This document shows, piece after piece, positions 51,633 to 59,889 of a stretch of 64,000 nt of DNA. The stretch is from Cedecea selenatireducens. Its GTDB lineage: Bacteria > Pseudomonadota > Gammaproteobacteria > Enterobacterales > Enterobacteriaceae. How positions within the stretch are numbered: the first letter of the stretch is position 1; each line of letters opens with the position of its first letter. The stretch lies in assembly GCF_042138895.1 (NCBI RefSeq), contig NZ_JBHIKW010000010.1, positions 87,283 to 151,282 on the forward strand, read 5' to 3'. Made by a program: the position numbers and the translations under genes. The notes under the pieces were generated by a model. The model searched no databases. It was not told where the DNA came from and worked only from the letters and a program-made list of their open reading frames with translations.

Positions 51633-52259
51633 TCAGATATACAGGGCGCGAACAATCATGAAGTGCCCGGCAAAGTAGCAGGCGGCAGCAATCGCGCTGT
51701 CGCCTCTGAAACGATGCCGATAGTGGCTGACCAGCCAGACGATATTGCCCAGCAGCAGCAGGCTGGCACCCACAAATCCGGAGAAGCTTGGGGCCGTCGG
51801 GCGGAAGAAATAAAGCTCGGCCGCCAGCCAGACCATCACCAGCGTCATGCCGATAAACGTCAGAATAGGCATACGCAGGGCTTCAAGCCGCGTCCAGATA
51901 GTGGCCACCAGCAGCGCACCGATAATCAGCAGGGCAAGAGGCAGAGGCCAGAAGATGGCTAAGGTCATCTGGCTGGCAAAATAGATGGTATACAGCAGGT
52001 GTGAAAGGAAGAAAGCGCCCACCGCATAGAGCAGGCGCTGGGTCGGTAATAGCGTGAGAGCATCGCCGACAAGCGTTGCCAGAAGACCCGCCACAATCAG
52101 GTAGCCCGCAGCTTCAAACATCGGCGCTTGCCAGGCCAGCAGCAGCAGCAGGAGCAGGGTGACCGGCTTGAAAATCCAGCGCTGCCAGGTGGACCCGCGC
52201 CAGGAAGCGTCAATGTAAATCCAGGCAGATAACGCAACAGCAATAAATGACCAAAGCAT
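51633..52259 (-). CDS. yhhN: YhhN-family membrane protein (lysoplasmalogenase/TMEM86-like)
   Basis: 208 aa, about eight hydrophobic helices. YhhN family features include WIYIDASWRGSTWQRWIFKP near the N-terminus, LVGDALTLLP, SHLLYTIYF and LLLGNIVWLVSHY. Animal homologues (TMEM86B) hydrolyse lysoplasmalogens; the bacterial role is not established. It converges on the PTS gene with two bases between stops. Confidence 0.92.
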   Translation of the reverse strand: MLWSFIAVALSAWIYIDASWRGSTWQRWIFKPVTLLLLLLLAWQAPMFEAAGYLIVAGLLATLVGDALTLLPTQRLLYAVGAFFLSHLLYTIYFASQMTLAIFWPLPLALLIIGALLVATIWTRLEALRMPILTFIGMTLVMVWLAAELYFFRPTAPSFSGFVGASLLLLGNIVWLVSHYRHRFRGDSAIAAACYFAGHFMIVRALYI

Positions 52260-52380
52260 GGCATATCCTTATTCTAATTGTTGGCGTAACAGTATTCAGT
52301 CTAGTGGCTAAGCGTCGCAGATGACAACGGCGCGGCGCCAGGGTTATGCTTAAAAGTGTCTGACAATTAGAGAAAAAGCC

Positions 52381-52752
52381 ATGAGTAAGCCTCCCATTTT
52401 TATTATCGCGATCGTTGTGGTGATAGCCGTTGCCGCTTCTTTCCGCTACCTGCAGCAGCGCCGCCAGAACATCGAAAACGACGCGGCACCGCTGAGCGTA
52501 AAAAAAGTGGTGGTGGCGACCAAACGTGAAAAACCGTCCAATGACAGGCGCTCGCGCCAGCGGGAAGTGACGCCGCCGGAGGACTCAATCCGCTATGAGA
52601 TTTGGTTTGCGCCCCAGAGCGGCGGCATGGAGATGAAAATGCGGGTAGCAGCGGCGGAATACAATGCGGTAACGGTGGGAGATAAAGGCACGCTGAGCTA
52701 TAAGGGGACGCGCTTTGTCAGCTTCGTCCCCGAAGAAACTCACTTGCCCTGA
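52381..52752 (+). CDS. yhhM: YhhM, DUF2500 membrane-anchored protein
   Basis: 123 aa. N-terminal membrane helix FIIAIVVVIAVAASF, then a small soluble beta-rich domain (LSVKKVVVATKREK, YEIWFAPQSGGMEMKMRV, GTLSYKGTRFVSFVPEE) typical of DUF2500. Function unknown. Its 3' end overlaps the 3' end of yhhL by 13 bases on the opposite strand. Confidence 0.9.
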   Translation: MSKPPIFIIAIVVVIAVAASFRYLQQRRQNIENDAAPLSVKKVVVATKREKPSNDRRSRQREVTPPEDSIRYEIWFAPQSGGMEMKMRVAAAEYNAVTVGDKGTLSYKGTRFVSFVPEETHLP

Positions 52753-53015
52753 CGCAGCTTTTTCTGCCAGATAAGCAGTTCAAACACGCCGAAGACAAAG
52801 ATCTTAATCTGCTCAAGACGGCCAAGCGCCGGGCCGTCTTTTGGCTGCGTGGCTTTCAGCAGGCTCAGCTGCAGGCCGTGCATAATCACCATAAAGATCA
52901 GCGCGACGTTAACAAAAATGTTTAGCGGGCGCGGATAAGGGTGAATCAGGTTAAAAATCAGAAAACCCCAGACGCAAAGCATCAGCAGGCGGCCAAAGTT
53001 AATCAGAATCGGCAT
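52740..53015 (-). CDS. yhhL: YhhL, DUF1145 inner-membrane protein
   Basis: 91 aa, with two to three hydrophobic segments (LLMLCVWGFLIFNLI, IFVNVALIFMVIMHGLQLSL, IFVFGVFELLIW). DUF1145 family, function unknown. The start codon overlaps the rsmD stop (TAATG), so the pair is translationally coupled as in E. coli. Confidence 0.92.
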   Translation of the reverse strand: MPILINFGRLLMLCVWGFLIFNLIHPYPRPLNIFVNVALIFMVIMHGLQLSLLKATQPKDGPALGRLEQIKIFVFGVFELLIWQKKLRQGK

Positions 53016-53602
53016 TATGCGGCTCCTTGAGCTTCACGAATAAACAGGCGGTAAGCCACCTGACCGGCGACTTTCTCACGGTGTAACGCCCAGCTTGCGG
53101 GCACCACCGGCAGACCATTTTCCACTTCACTTTCTACGTAAATTAGCGCCTCATCCGCCAGCCAGCCATTTTTCTCCAGCAGGCTAAGCGTTTCATCCAG
53201 CAGCCCTTTACGGAACGGCGGATCGACAAACACCACGTTATGCGGCGTGCCAGGCTGGGCGAGAACGCTGAGCGTATTGGCGTTGAGCACCTTGCCGTGG
53301 CTGGCTTTCAGGGTCGCCAGGTTCTTTTGTAACTGCTGGGAAACCGCGCGATCCATCTCAATCAGCGTTGCGCTGGCGGCATAGCGAGAGAGCGCCTCCA
53401 GGCCGAGCGCACCGCTGCCGGCAAAACAGTCGAGACAATGCGCATCTACCATTGACGGAGCCAGCCAGTTAAACAGCGTTTCGCGTACGCGATCCGTTGT
53501 CGGACGCAGGCCGGGACTGTCGGGAACCGGAAGTTTTCGACCGCGCCATTGGCCGCCGATGATGCGAATCTGGCCGGAGCCAGCGGATTGGGGTTTCTTC
53601 AT
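53015..53602 (-). CDS. rsmD: 16S rRNA (guanine(966)-N(2))-methyltransferase
   Basis: 195 aa from the ATG at 53602; a GTG three codons upstream is an alternative. RsmD landmarks: RIIGGQWRGRKLPVPDSPGL, RPTTDRVRETLFNWL, SAM motif CLDCFAGSGALGLEALSR, and catalytic VVFVDPPFRKGL. It methylates G966 of 16S rRNA. Divergent from ftsY, as in E. coli. Confidence 0.96.
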   Translation of the reverse strand: MKKPQSAGSGQIRIIGGQWRGRKLPVPDSPGLRPTTDRVRETLFNWLAPSMVDAHCLDCFAGSGALGLEALSRYAASATLIEMDRAVSQQLQKNLATLKASHGKVLNANTLSVLAQPGTPHNVVFVDPPFRKGLLDETLSLLEKNGWLADEALIYVESEVENGLPVVPASWALHREKVAGQVAYRLFIREAQGAA

Positions 53603-53783
53603 TGCTCTCACTGCGATGCTAAATTTTGCGGCTATTCTAACGGTGCTCGCCCGGCCAGGAAACCTTAATCCGCCGGAGTGATGCCGCGCCGGGAAAGTGA
53701 TAGACTAACGCACTATTTTTTATGCCCGTGGCAAGCAGAATCGGGTCTGTGCCATGAGTTAACAGCGAGGAGTGTAGTCGCAA

Positions 53784-55412
53784 ATGGCGAAAGAGAAAAA
53801 ACGTGGCTTTTTTTCCTGGCTGGGATTTGGCCAGAAAGAGCAGCAGCCGGAAGCAGAAACAGAACAAAAAGTAATAGAAGAACAACCGGTTACTGAACAG
53901 GCTTCCACACAGGATGAACCTCAACAGCCTCAGGCTGTTGAGCAGGATAAGCAGGATTTAGTTAGTGAGCACTCACTGGAGGAGTCCGAAAAGTTTGCCG
54001 AGCAGGTCGTGGAGGTTAACGAGCAGCTCGTAGAAGAAGCCGAAGAGAAGGCGCTTGTTGCCGAGCCGGAAATGATTCCTGAGCCGGAAGTGACCGTTGA
54101 GCCTGAGATTGTGGCCGAGCCAGAACCTGTGGCGGTTATTGAACCTGAGCCTGTTGTTGAACCTGAAGCCGTTGTCGAACCTGAGGTTATGGAACCTGCG
54201 GTTGTTGTCGAAGAGCCGGAAGCCATCGAACAACCGGTTGCCGCCGTTGAGCACGAAACGCTGCCGCTGCCGGAAGAGATTGTTGAAACCGCAGAGCAGC
54301 CGGACGAATGGCAGGCCGAGCAGGACGAGATCGTCAACGAAGAAGTGGCTGAAGCTGAGGCATTGTTTGCACACGAAGCTGCCGTTGAAGATGAAGCCGT
54401 TGCGCAAGAAGTCCTTGATGACGAACCGCAAGAAGAGGCTGTCGAAGAAGCTGCTCCGATTGCCGCGCTGCAAGAGCAGGAAAAACCGACTAAAGAAGGC
54501 TTCTTTGCTCGCCTGAAGCGCAGCCTTGTCAAAACCAAACAAAATCTCGGTTCCGGATTTATCAGTCTGTTCCGCGGCAAAAAAATCGATGATGATCTGT
54601 TTGAAGAGCTGGAAGAGCAGCTGCTGATTGCCGACGTTGGGGTGGAAACCACGCGTAAAATCATCACCAACCTGACCGAAGGTGCAAGCCGCAAGCAGCT
54701 TCGCGACGCCGAAGCGCTGTACGGTCTGCTGAAAGAAGAGATGAGCGAAATCCTCGCCAAAGTGGATGAGCCGCTGAATATTGAAGGCAAAACGCCGTTT
54801 GTTATCCTGATGGTTGGCGTGAACGGCGTGGGTAAAACCACTACCATCGGCAAACTGGCCCGTCAGTTTGAGCAGCAGGGTAAATCCGTGATGCTGGCGG
54901 CGGGCGATACCTTCCGTGCGGCGGCGGTTGAGCAGCTGCAGGTTTGGGGCCAGCGCAACAATATTCCTGTCGTGGCCCAGCACACCGGCGCGGACTCCGC
55001 CTCGGTTATCTTCGATGCTATCCAGGCGGCGAAGGCGCGTAATATCGACGTGTTAATCGCCGATACCGCAGGGCGTTTGCAGAACAAATCGCACCTGATG
55101 GAAGAATTGAAGAAAATTGTCAGGGTTATGAAAAAGCTGGACGAGGATGCCCCGCATGAGGTTATGCTCACCCTCGACGCCAGCACCGGTCAGAATGCGA
55201 TAAGCCAGGCTAAACTGTTCCACGAAGCGGTGGGGCTGACGGGCATCACCCTGACCAAACTGGATGGTACCGCCAAGGGTGGCGTAATCTTCTCTGTGGC
55301 AGACCAGTTCGGCATTCCGATTCGCTACATTGGCGTCGGCGAACAAATTTCTGATTTACGACCGTTTAATGCGGGCGACTTTATAGAGGCACTTTTTGCC
55401 CGAGAGGATTAA
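53784..55412 (+). CDS. ftsY: Signal recognition particle receptor FtsY
   Basis: 542 aa, about 45 longer than E. coli FtsY (497). N-terminal membrane-targeting helix MAKEKKRGFFSWLGFGQKE. The acidic A domain (about 20-235) has a stretch of near-repeats of (V)EPE(x)V at about 90-145, which accounts for the extra length. The NG domain starts near KPTKEGFFARLKRSLVKTKQ. GTPase motifs GVNGVGKTTTIGKLA (about 345), DTFRAAAVEQL, DTAGRLQNK, TKLDGTAKGG. It docks SRP-ribosome complexes at the inner membrane. Confidence 0.97.
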   Translation: MAKEKKRGFFSWLGFGQKEQQPEAETEQKVIEEQPVTEQASTQDEPQQPQAVEQDKQDLVSEHSLEESEKFAEQVVEVNEQLVEEAEEKALVAEPEMIPEPEVTVEPEIVAEPEPVAVIEPEPVVEPEAVVEPEVMEPAVVVEEPEAIEQPVAAVEHETLPLPEEIVETAEQPDEWQAEQDEIVNEEVAEAEALFAHEAAVEDEAVAQEVLDDEPQEEAVEEAAPIAALQEQEKPTKEGFFARLKRSLVKTKQNLGSGFISLFRGKKIDDDLFEELEEQLLIADVGVETTRKIITNLTEGASRKQLRDAEALYGLLKEEMSEILAKVDEPLNIEGKTPFVILMVGVNGVGKTTTIGKLARQFEQQGKSVMLAAGDTFRAAAVEQLQVWGQRNNIPVVAQHTGADSASVIFDAIQAAKARNIDVLIADTAGRLQNKSHLMEELKKIVRVMKKLDEDAPHEVMLTLDASTGQNAISQAKLFHEAVGLTGITLTKLDGTAKGGVIFSVADQFGIPIRYIGVGEQISDLRPFNAGDFIEALFARED

Positions 55413-55414
55413 CA

Positions 55415-56083
55415 ATGATTCGCTTTGAACACGTCAGTAAAGCCTATCTCGGTGGGAGACAAGCGTTGCAGGGAATCACCTTCCATATGCAACCAGGCGA
55501 GATGGCCTTTCTGACCGGCCATTCTGGCGCAGGGAAGAGTACTCTGCTCAAGCTTATCTGCGGTATCGAACGGCCAAGCGCCGGGAAGATTTTTTTCAGC
55601 GGCCACGATATCAGCCGCCTGAAAAGCCGTGAAGTGCCGTTCCTGCGTCGCCAGATTGGCATGATCTTCCAGGATCACCATCTGCTGATGGACAGAACCG
55701 TGTACGACAACGTGGCCATCCCGCTGATCATCGCGGGCGCCAGCGGCGAAGATATTCGTCGCCGCGTGTCTGCGGCACTGGATAAGGTCGGGCTGCTGGA
55801 CAAAGCGAAGAACTTTCCTATCCAACTCTCCGGCGGTGAACAGCAGCGCGTCGGCATCGCTCGTGCCGTAGTGAACAAACCTGCGGTACTGCTGGCGGAT
55901 GAACCGACCGGTAACCTTGATGATGCGCTGTCGGAAGGCATTCTGCGCCTGTTTGAAGAATTTAACCGCGTGGGCGTGACTGTTCTGATGGCTACCCACG
56001 ATATGGGGCTTATCTCGCGTCGCAATTACCGTATGTTGACGCTCAGCGACGGCCATTTGCATGGAGGCCTGGCAGGTGAATAA
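55415..56083 (+). CDS. ftsE: Cell division ABC-type ATPase FtsE
   Basis: 222 aa, same as E. coli. Walker A GHSGAGKSTLLKL, signature LSGGEQQRVGIARA, Walker B AVLLADEPTGNLDD, switch His in MATHDMGL. It partners FtsX at the divisome, where ATP hydrolysis drives activation of the amidase regulator EnvC. It begins two bases after ftsY and overlaps ftsX. Confidence 0.97.
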   Translation: MIRFEHVSKAYLGGRQALQGITFHMQPGEMAFLTGHSGAGKSTLLKLICGIERPSAGKIFFSGHDISRLKSREVPFLRRQIGMIFQDHHLLMDRTVYDNVAIPLIIAGASGEDIRRRVSAALDKVGLLDKAKNFPIQLSGGEQQRVGIARAVVNKPAVLLADEPTGNLDDALSEGILRLFEEFNRVGVTVLMATHDMGLISRRNYRMLTLSDGHLHGGLAGE

Positions 56084-57131
56084 ACACAGTGCGCTCAACC
56101 ATATCAAGCGCTTCAGCAACAAGCTGGACAAGATTAACCAACTGAATAAGTTAGGCGCTCTTGGCCGCTCGGTGAAAAAGCGTGGCAAAGGGCCGCAGTC
56201 CAAAAGCAAATCCCTGAAGGGCGGCGTGAACGAGCAGTTCCGCTATGCCTGGGAAGGGGCGCTGCAGGACCTGAAGAGCAAGCCGCTGGCGACTTTCCTG
56301 ACGGTGATGGTGATTGCTATTTCCCTGACGCTGCCGAGCGTCTGCTATATGGTCTACAAAAACGTGAACCAGGCGGCCACCCAGTATTATCCGTCGCCGC
56401 AAATCACCGTTTACCTCGATAAGGCGCTGGACGACAACGCCGCGCAGCAGGTGGTGGGCGCTATCCAGGCGGAAGAGGGCGTTGATAAAGTTAACTACCT
56501 TTCCCGCGAGGAAGCGCTGGGCGAGTTCCGTAACTGGTCGGGCTTTGGCGGCGCGCTGGATATGCTGGAAGAGAACCCGCTGCCGGCGGTTGCGGTGGTT
56601 AACCCTAAACTCGATTTCCAGAGCACGGATCACCTGAATACGCTGCGTGACCGCGTGGCGAAGATTCATGGCGTCGATGAAGTACGCATGGACGACAGCT
56701 GGTTTGCCCGTCTCGCGGCGCTGACCGGCCTGGTTGGGCGCGTGGCGGTGATGATCGGCATCCTGATGGTGGCGGCGGTGTTCCTGGTGATTGGTAACTC
56801 GGTGCGCCTGAGCATTTTTGCCCGCCGCGATACCATTAACGTCCAGAAGCTTATCGGTGCTACCGACGGATTTATCCTGCGCCCGTTCCTTTATGGCGGG
56901 GCGTTAATCGGGTTCAGCGGTGCGTTCCTGTCGCTGATCCTGTCTGAGATCCTGGTGATGCGTCTGTCGTCGGCGGTGACGGACGTGGCGCAGGTCTTCG
57001 GCACGAAGTTCGATATCAGCGGCCTTGGCTTTGACGAGTGCCTCCTGTTGCTGCTGGTCTCTTCGATGATCGGCTGGCTGGCAGCCTGGCTTGCCACTGT
57101 TCAACATTTACGCCGCTTTACGCCGGAGTAA
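56076..57131 (+). CDS. ftsX: Cell division membrane protein FtsX
   Basis: 351 aa from a GTG at 56076 (VNKHSALNHIKRF), which aligns with the E. coli start MNKRDAINHIRQF and has GGAGG eight bases upstream. An ATG at 56061 would be read without such a site. Four transmembrane helices with a large periplasmic loop between the first two (YPSPQITVYLDKALDDNAAQ to DDSWFARLAAL) that binds EnvC. The start lies eight bases inside ftsE, so translation is coupled. Confidence 0.95.
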   Translation: MNKHSALNHIKRFSNKLDKINQLNKLGALGRSVKKRGKGPQSKSKSLKGGVNEQFRYAWEGALQDLKSKPLATFLTVMVIAISLTLPSVCYMVYKNVNQAATQYYPSPQITVYLDKALDDNAAQQVVGAIQAEEGVDKVNYLSREEALGEFRNWSGFGGALDMLEENPLPAVAVVNPKLDFQSTDHLNTLRDRVAKIHGVDEVRMDDSWFARLAALTGLVGRVAVMIGILMVAAVFLVIGNSVRLSIFARRDTINVQKLIGATDGFILRPFLYGGALIGFSGAFLSLILSEILVMRLSSAVTDVAQVFGTKFDISGLGFDECLLLLLVSSMIGWLAAWLATVQHLRRFTPE

Positions 57132-57389
57132 AAAGTTTTTGATATACTCATTCCCTGCTACGATAACGTCGTCAGCAGGGAGTGCGTTTTACACCGCTGT
57201 GCCCCCTGCCATGCTGCAACAACCGTCACACTTTGTGTGTAATCTATTCACAGCTTTACATTGAACTTGTGGATAACATCACTGTCTGAGAGTACAGTGA
57301 ATGCTACGGTTTGGCCCCTGACGTGTTGTCGGTGTGCCATAAGTCAGTAAAATGGCAACCTGTACGTAAGTCTCTAAGAGAGGGTTTGA
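57132..57389 (+). promoter_or_regulatory. rpoH promoter/leader region with a DnaA box
   Basis: 258 bases between ftsX and rpoH. TGTGGATAA at 57268-57276 is a perfect DnaA box (TTATCCACA on the other strand), within sequence closely matching the E. coli rpoH P1 region (TTGAACTTGTGGATAA). E. coli rpoH has several promoters here and DnaA represses some of them. The exact -10/-35 pairs were not assigned. Confidence 0.75.
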
Positions 57390-58244
57390 ATGACCAAAGA
57401 AATGCAAAATTTAGCTTTAGCCCCTGTTGGTAACCTGGAGTCGTATATCCGGGCTGCGAACGCCTGGCCGATGTTAACGGCTGAGGAAGAGAAGGAGCTG
57501 GCTGAAAAGCTGCATTACCAGGGCAGTCTGGAAGCAGCGAAAAAGCTGATCCTGTCTCACCTGCGCTTTGTTGTTCATGTTGCGCGTAACTATTCCGGTT
57601 ACGGCCTGCCGCAGGCAGACCTTATCCAGGAAGGCAACATTGGCCTGATGAAAGCAGTACGCCGTTTTAACCCGGAAGTGGGTGTTCGCCTGGTCTCCTT
57701 TGCGGTGCACTGGATCAAGGCAGAAATTCATGAATACGTGCTGCGTAACTGGCGTATTGTGAAAGTCGCAACGACCAAAGCACAGCGTAAGCTGTTCTTT
57801 AACCTGCGTAAAACCAAGCAGCGTCTGGGCTGGTTTAACCAGGATGAAGTCGAAATGGTCGCCAACGAGCTTGGCGTGTCCAGCAAAGACGTGCTTGAGA
57901 TGGAATCACGCATGGCGGCGCAGGATATGACCTTCGACATGTCTAACGACGACGATTCCGACGGTCAGCCAATGGCGCCGGTGCTGTTCCTGCAGGATAA
58001 ATCCTCTAACTTTGCCGAAGGCATTGAGGACGACAACTGGGAATCTCACGCCGCCGACAAGCTGAGCGATGCGATGCAGGGCCTGGACGAGCGCAGCCAG
58101 CAGATTATCCGCGCGCGCTGGTTGGATGAAGACAACAAGAGCACGCTGCAGGAACTTGCTGACCGCTATGGCGTTTCCGCCGAGCGCGTTCGTCAGCTTG
58201 AAAAGAACGCGATGAAAAAACTGCGCGCCGCTATCGAAGCTTAA
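57390..58244 (+). CDS. rpoH: Heat-shock RNA polymerase sigma factor sigma32
   Basis: 284 aa, equal to E. coli RpoH. Region 2 is LIQEGNIGLMKAVRRFNPEV, then SFAVHWIKAEIHEYVLRNWR; the RpoH box is TKAQRKLFFNLRKTKQRLGW; region 4 HTH is LQELADRYGVSAERVRQLEK. The first codons (MTKEMQNLALAPVG) keep the AAATTTAGCTTTAGCCCC-type sequence used in the E. coli mRNA thermosensor. It directs transcription of heat-shock genes; a matching promoter precedes prlC in this window. Confidence 0.98.
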   Translation: MTKEMQNLALAPVGNLESYIRAANAWPMLTAEEEKELAEKLHYQGSLEAAKKLILSHLRFVVHVARNYSGYGLPQADLIQEGNIGLMKAVRRFNPEVGVRLVSFAVHWIKAEIHEYVLRNWRIVKVATTKAQRKLFFNLRKTKQRLGWFNQDEVEMVANELGVSSKDVLEMESRMAAQDMTFDMSNDDDSDGQPMAPVLFLQDKSSNFAEGIEDDNWESHAADKLSDAMQGLDERSQQIIRARWLDEDNKSTLQELADRYGVSAERVRQLEKNAMKKLRAAIEA

Positions 58245-58269
58245 CGCCGATACCGTACCGCGCACCGAT

Positions 58270-58300
58270 AACGCCCCACTTTATGCTGGGGCGTTTTGCT
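58270..58300. terminator. Bidirectional terminator between rpoH and the MocR-type gene
   Basis: AACGCCCCA, an eight-base loop, TGGGGCGTT, then TTGCTTTTT. The stop codon of the convergent MocR-type gene lies in the loop (58281-58283), so the hairpin sits at the 3' ends of both genes. Confidence 0.85.
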
Positions 58301-59771
58301 TTTTAGCTTCCGGCATACATTCCAGCAGCACGGCAAACGCCGCCTCCATTTCGCTCTCCGGCAGGCTGGCAAACCCCATCAATAACCCCTTCTTGCGCTG
58401 CCCGGTCAGGTAGTAACGCGACAGCGGCCGCACCAGAATATTGCGGGCGTTGGCACGCTGCGCAATCGCCACATCATCGGCCTCATCCGGCAGGTTCAAA
58501 ATCAGATGCAGCCCGGCGTTGTCGCTGAAGTCTGACAGCGCCTGAGGCCCGCAGTGGCGGGAGATAAGCTCGGTCAGGAAGGCGCGGCGACGGCCGTACA
58601 GCAGGCGCATACGGCGAATATGGGCCGAATAGTGCCCGGCAGTAATAAATTCCGCCAGCGCCTGCTGGATAAGCGAGTGGCCGCCACGATACAGCTCCGC
58701 ATGCGCCGTTTTCAGGTCATTTATCAGCGGGCGCGGCAGCACCACGTAGCCGAGCCTGAGCCCTGGATAAAGCGTTTTGCTGAAGGTACCGATGTAAACC
58801 ACCGGCGCCTCGGCTACCAGCCCCTGCAGAGCGGGGATCGGCTGGCCTGAGAAGCGAAACTCGCTGTCGTAATCATCTTCAATAATCCAGCTGCCGTGCT
58901 GGCGGGCAAGGGCCAGCAGGCGCTGACGACGCTCCAGACTCATCACCGCGCCCAGCGGGTACTGATGAGACGGCGTGACGAAGATTAAGCGCGGCGCTTC
59001 TGTTACCGTCTCCGGCGGGCAAAGGCCGTTCGCGTCGACGGTGAGCGGTGTGATCCGCACGTCATTCATCGTCAGCACGTGACGAATTCCCCAGTAAGAA
59101 GGCTCTTCGATCCACGCCAGATCGCCCCTGTCGCACAGCATCCGGGTGACCAGATCGATAGCCTGGTGGATCCCTTCGGTGATAAGAATTTGGTCGACCT
59201 GGCAGTTTACGCCGCGTGAAACCCGCAGATAGTCGACAAGGGCATGCTGCAGCTCAGGCGTACCGCCGTTGCAGCTATAGCTCAGGCGTTCGGGTTTAGG
59301 ACGGCGGCTGATGCGCGCCTGAATCTTGCTGAATAGCGGATGAGGGAAAGCGTTAACGTCCGGGACGCCCGGAATAAACGCTCCCCACTGGCGCGGGCTG
59401 GCGCTGACCTGGGACAAAAGATGCAGGCCGCGGCGGGAAATTGAAACCTCCGGGGCAGGGGGCGCGCCGCTTTCGCCAACGTTCCCTGCGGAGGTGAAGC
59501 GATCCGGCAGCGTTTTTTCAACAAATGTTCCGCTGCCCTGGCGGGAGGAAACGTACCCCTCAGTCATAAGCTGCTCGTAAACTGTTAATACAGTGTTACG
59601 AGAAATACTGAGTTCGCTGGCCAGATCGCGGGAGGCGGGCAGGCGGCCATGGGGCGGCAATGAACCATCCAGAATTGAGCGGCGTAGCGCATTGTAAAGG
59701 CGCTTATGCAGCAGATTGTCGGTCTCTTCCTGCAGCCGGACAAGAATCAAATCACCCACTAAATCTCGCAA
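58281..59771 (-). CDS. MocR-family regulator (GntR HTH plus aminotransferase-like domain), likely controlling the adjacent puuE-like gene
   Basis: 496 aa. The GntR-type HTH at about 18-82 includes LYNALRRSILDGSLPPHGRL, then PASRDLASELSISRNTVLTV and YEQLMTEGYVSSRQG. The PLP domain has LAWIEEPSYWGIRH, IIEDDYDSEFRFSG and the Lys in IGTFSKTLYPGLRLGYV. It is divergent from a GABA-type aminotransferase, the arrangement of GabR-type regulators. In the 118-bp intergenic region ATTGG (59794-59798) and CCAAT (59814-59818) flank its TATAAT -10, a possible operator. Confidence 0.88.
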   Translation of the reverse strand: MRDLVGDLILVRLQEETDNLLHKRLYNALRRSILDGSLPPHGRLPASRDLASELSISRNTVLTVYEQLMTEGYVSSRQGSGTFVEKTLPDRFTSAGNVGESGAPPAPEVSISRRGLHLLSQVSASPRQWGAFIPGVPDVNAFPHPLFSKIQARISRRPKPERLSYSCNGGTPELQHALVDYLRVSRGVNCQVDQILITEGIHQAIDLVTRMLCDRGDLAWIEEPSYWGIRHVLTMNDVRITPLTVDANGLCPPETVTEAPRLIFVTPSHQYPLGAVMSLERRQRLLALARQHGSWIIEDDYDSEFRFSGQPIPALQGLVAEAPVVYIGTFSKTLYPGLRLGYVVLPRPLINDLKTAHAELYRGGHSLIQQALAEFITAGHYSAHIRRMRLLYGRRRAFLTELISRHCGPQALSDFSDNAGLHLILNLPDEADDVAIAQRANARNILVRPLSRYYLTGQRKKGLLMGFASLPESEMEAAFAVLLECMPEAKKQNAPA

Positions 59772-59889
59772 TTGGATCCCTCAGATAATCTGAATTGGTA
59801 CTCGATTATAGGGCCAATACCTGTGTAAATAAACGACATTGTTTCTGATTTGTTGCGATAAAGTGACTGACATAACAGGAGAGACCAAG

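Noticed and set aside
53973..54983. Open frames opposite ftsY, including a Ser-rich 307-codon one
   Set aside because: They are produced by the acidic repeat codons of ftsY read backwards; ftsY is certain.
57268..57276. Replication origin signal from a DnaA box
   Set aside because: A single box in the rpoH promoter, where DnaA is a known regulator; no box cluster or AT-rich unwinding element.
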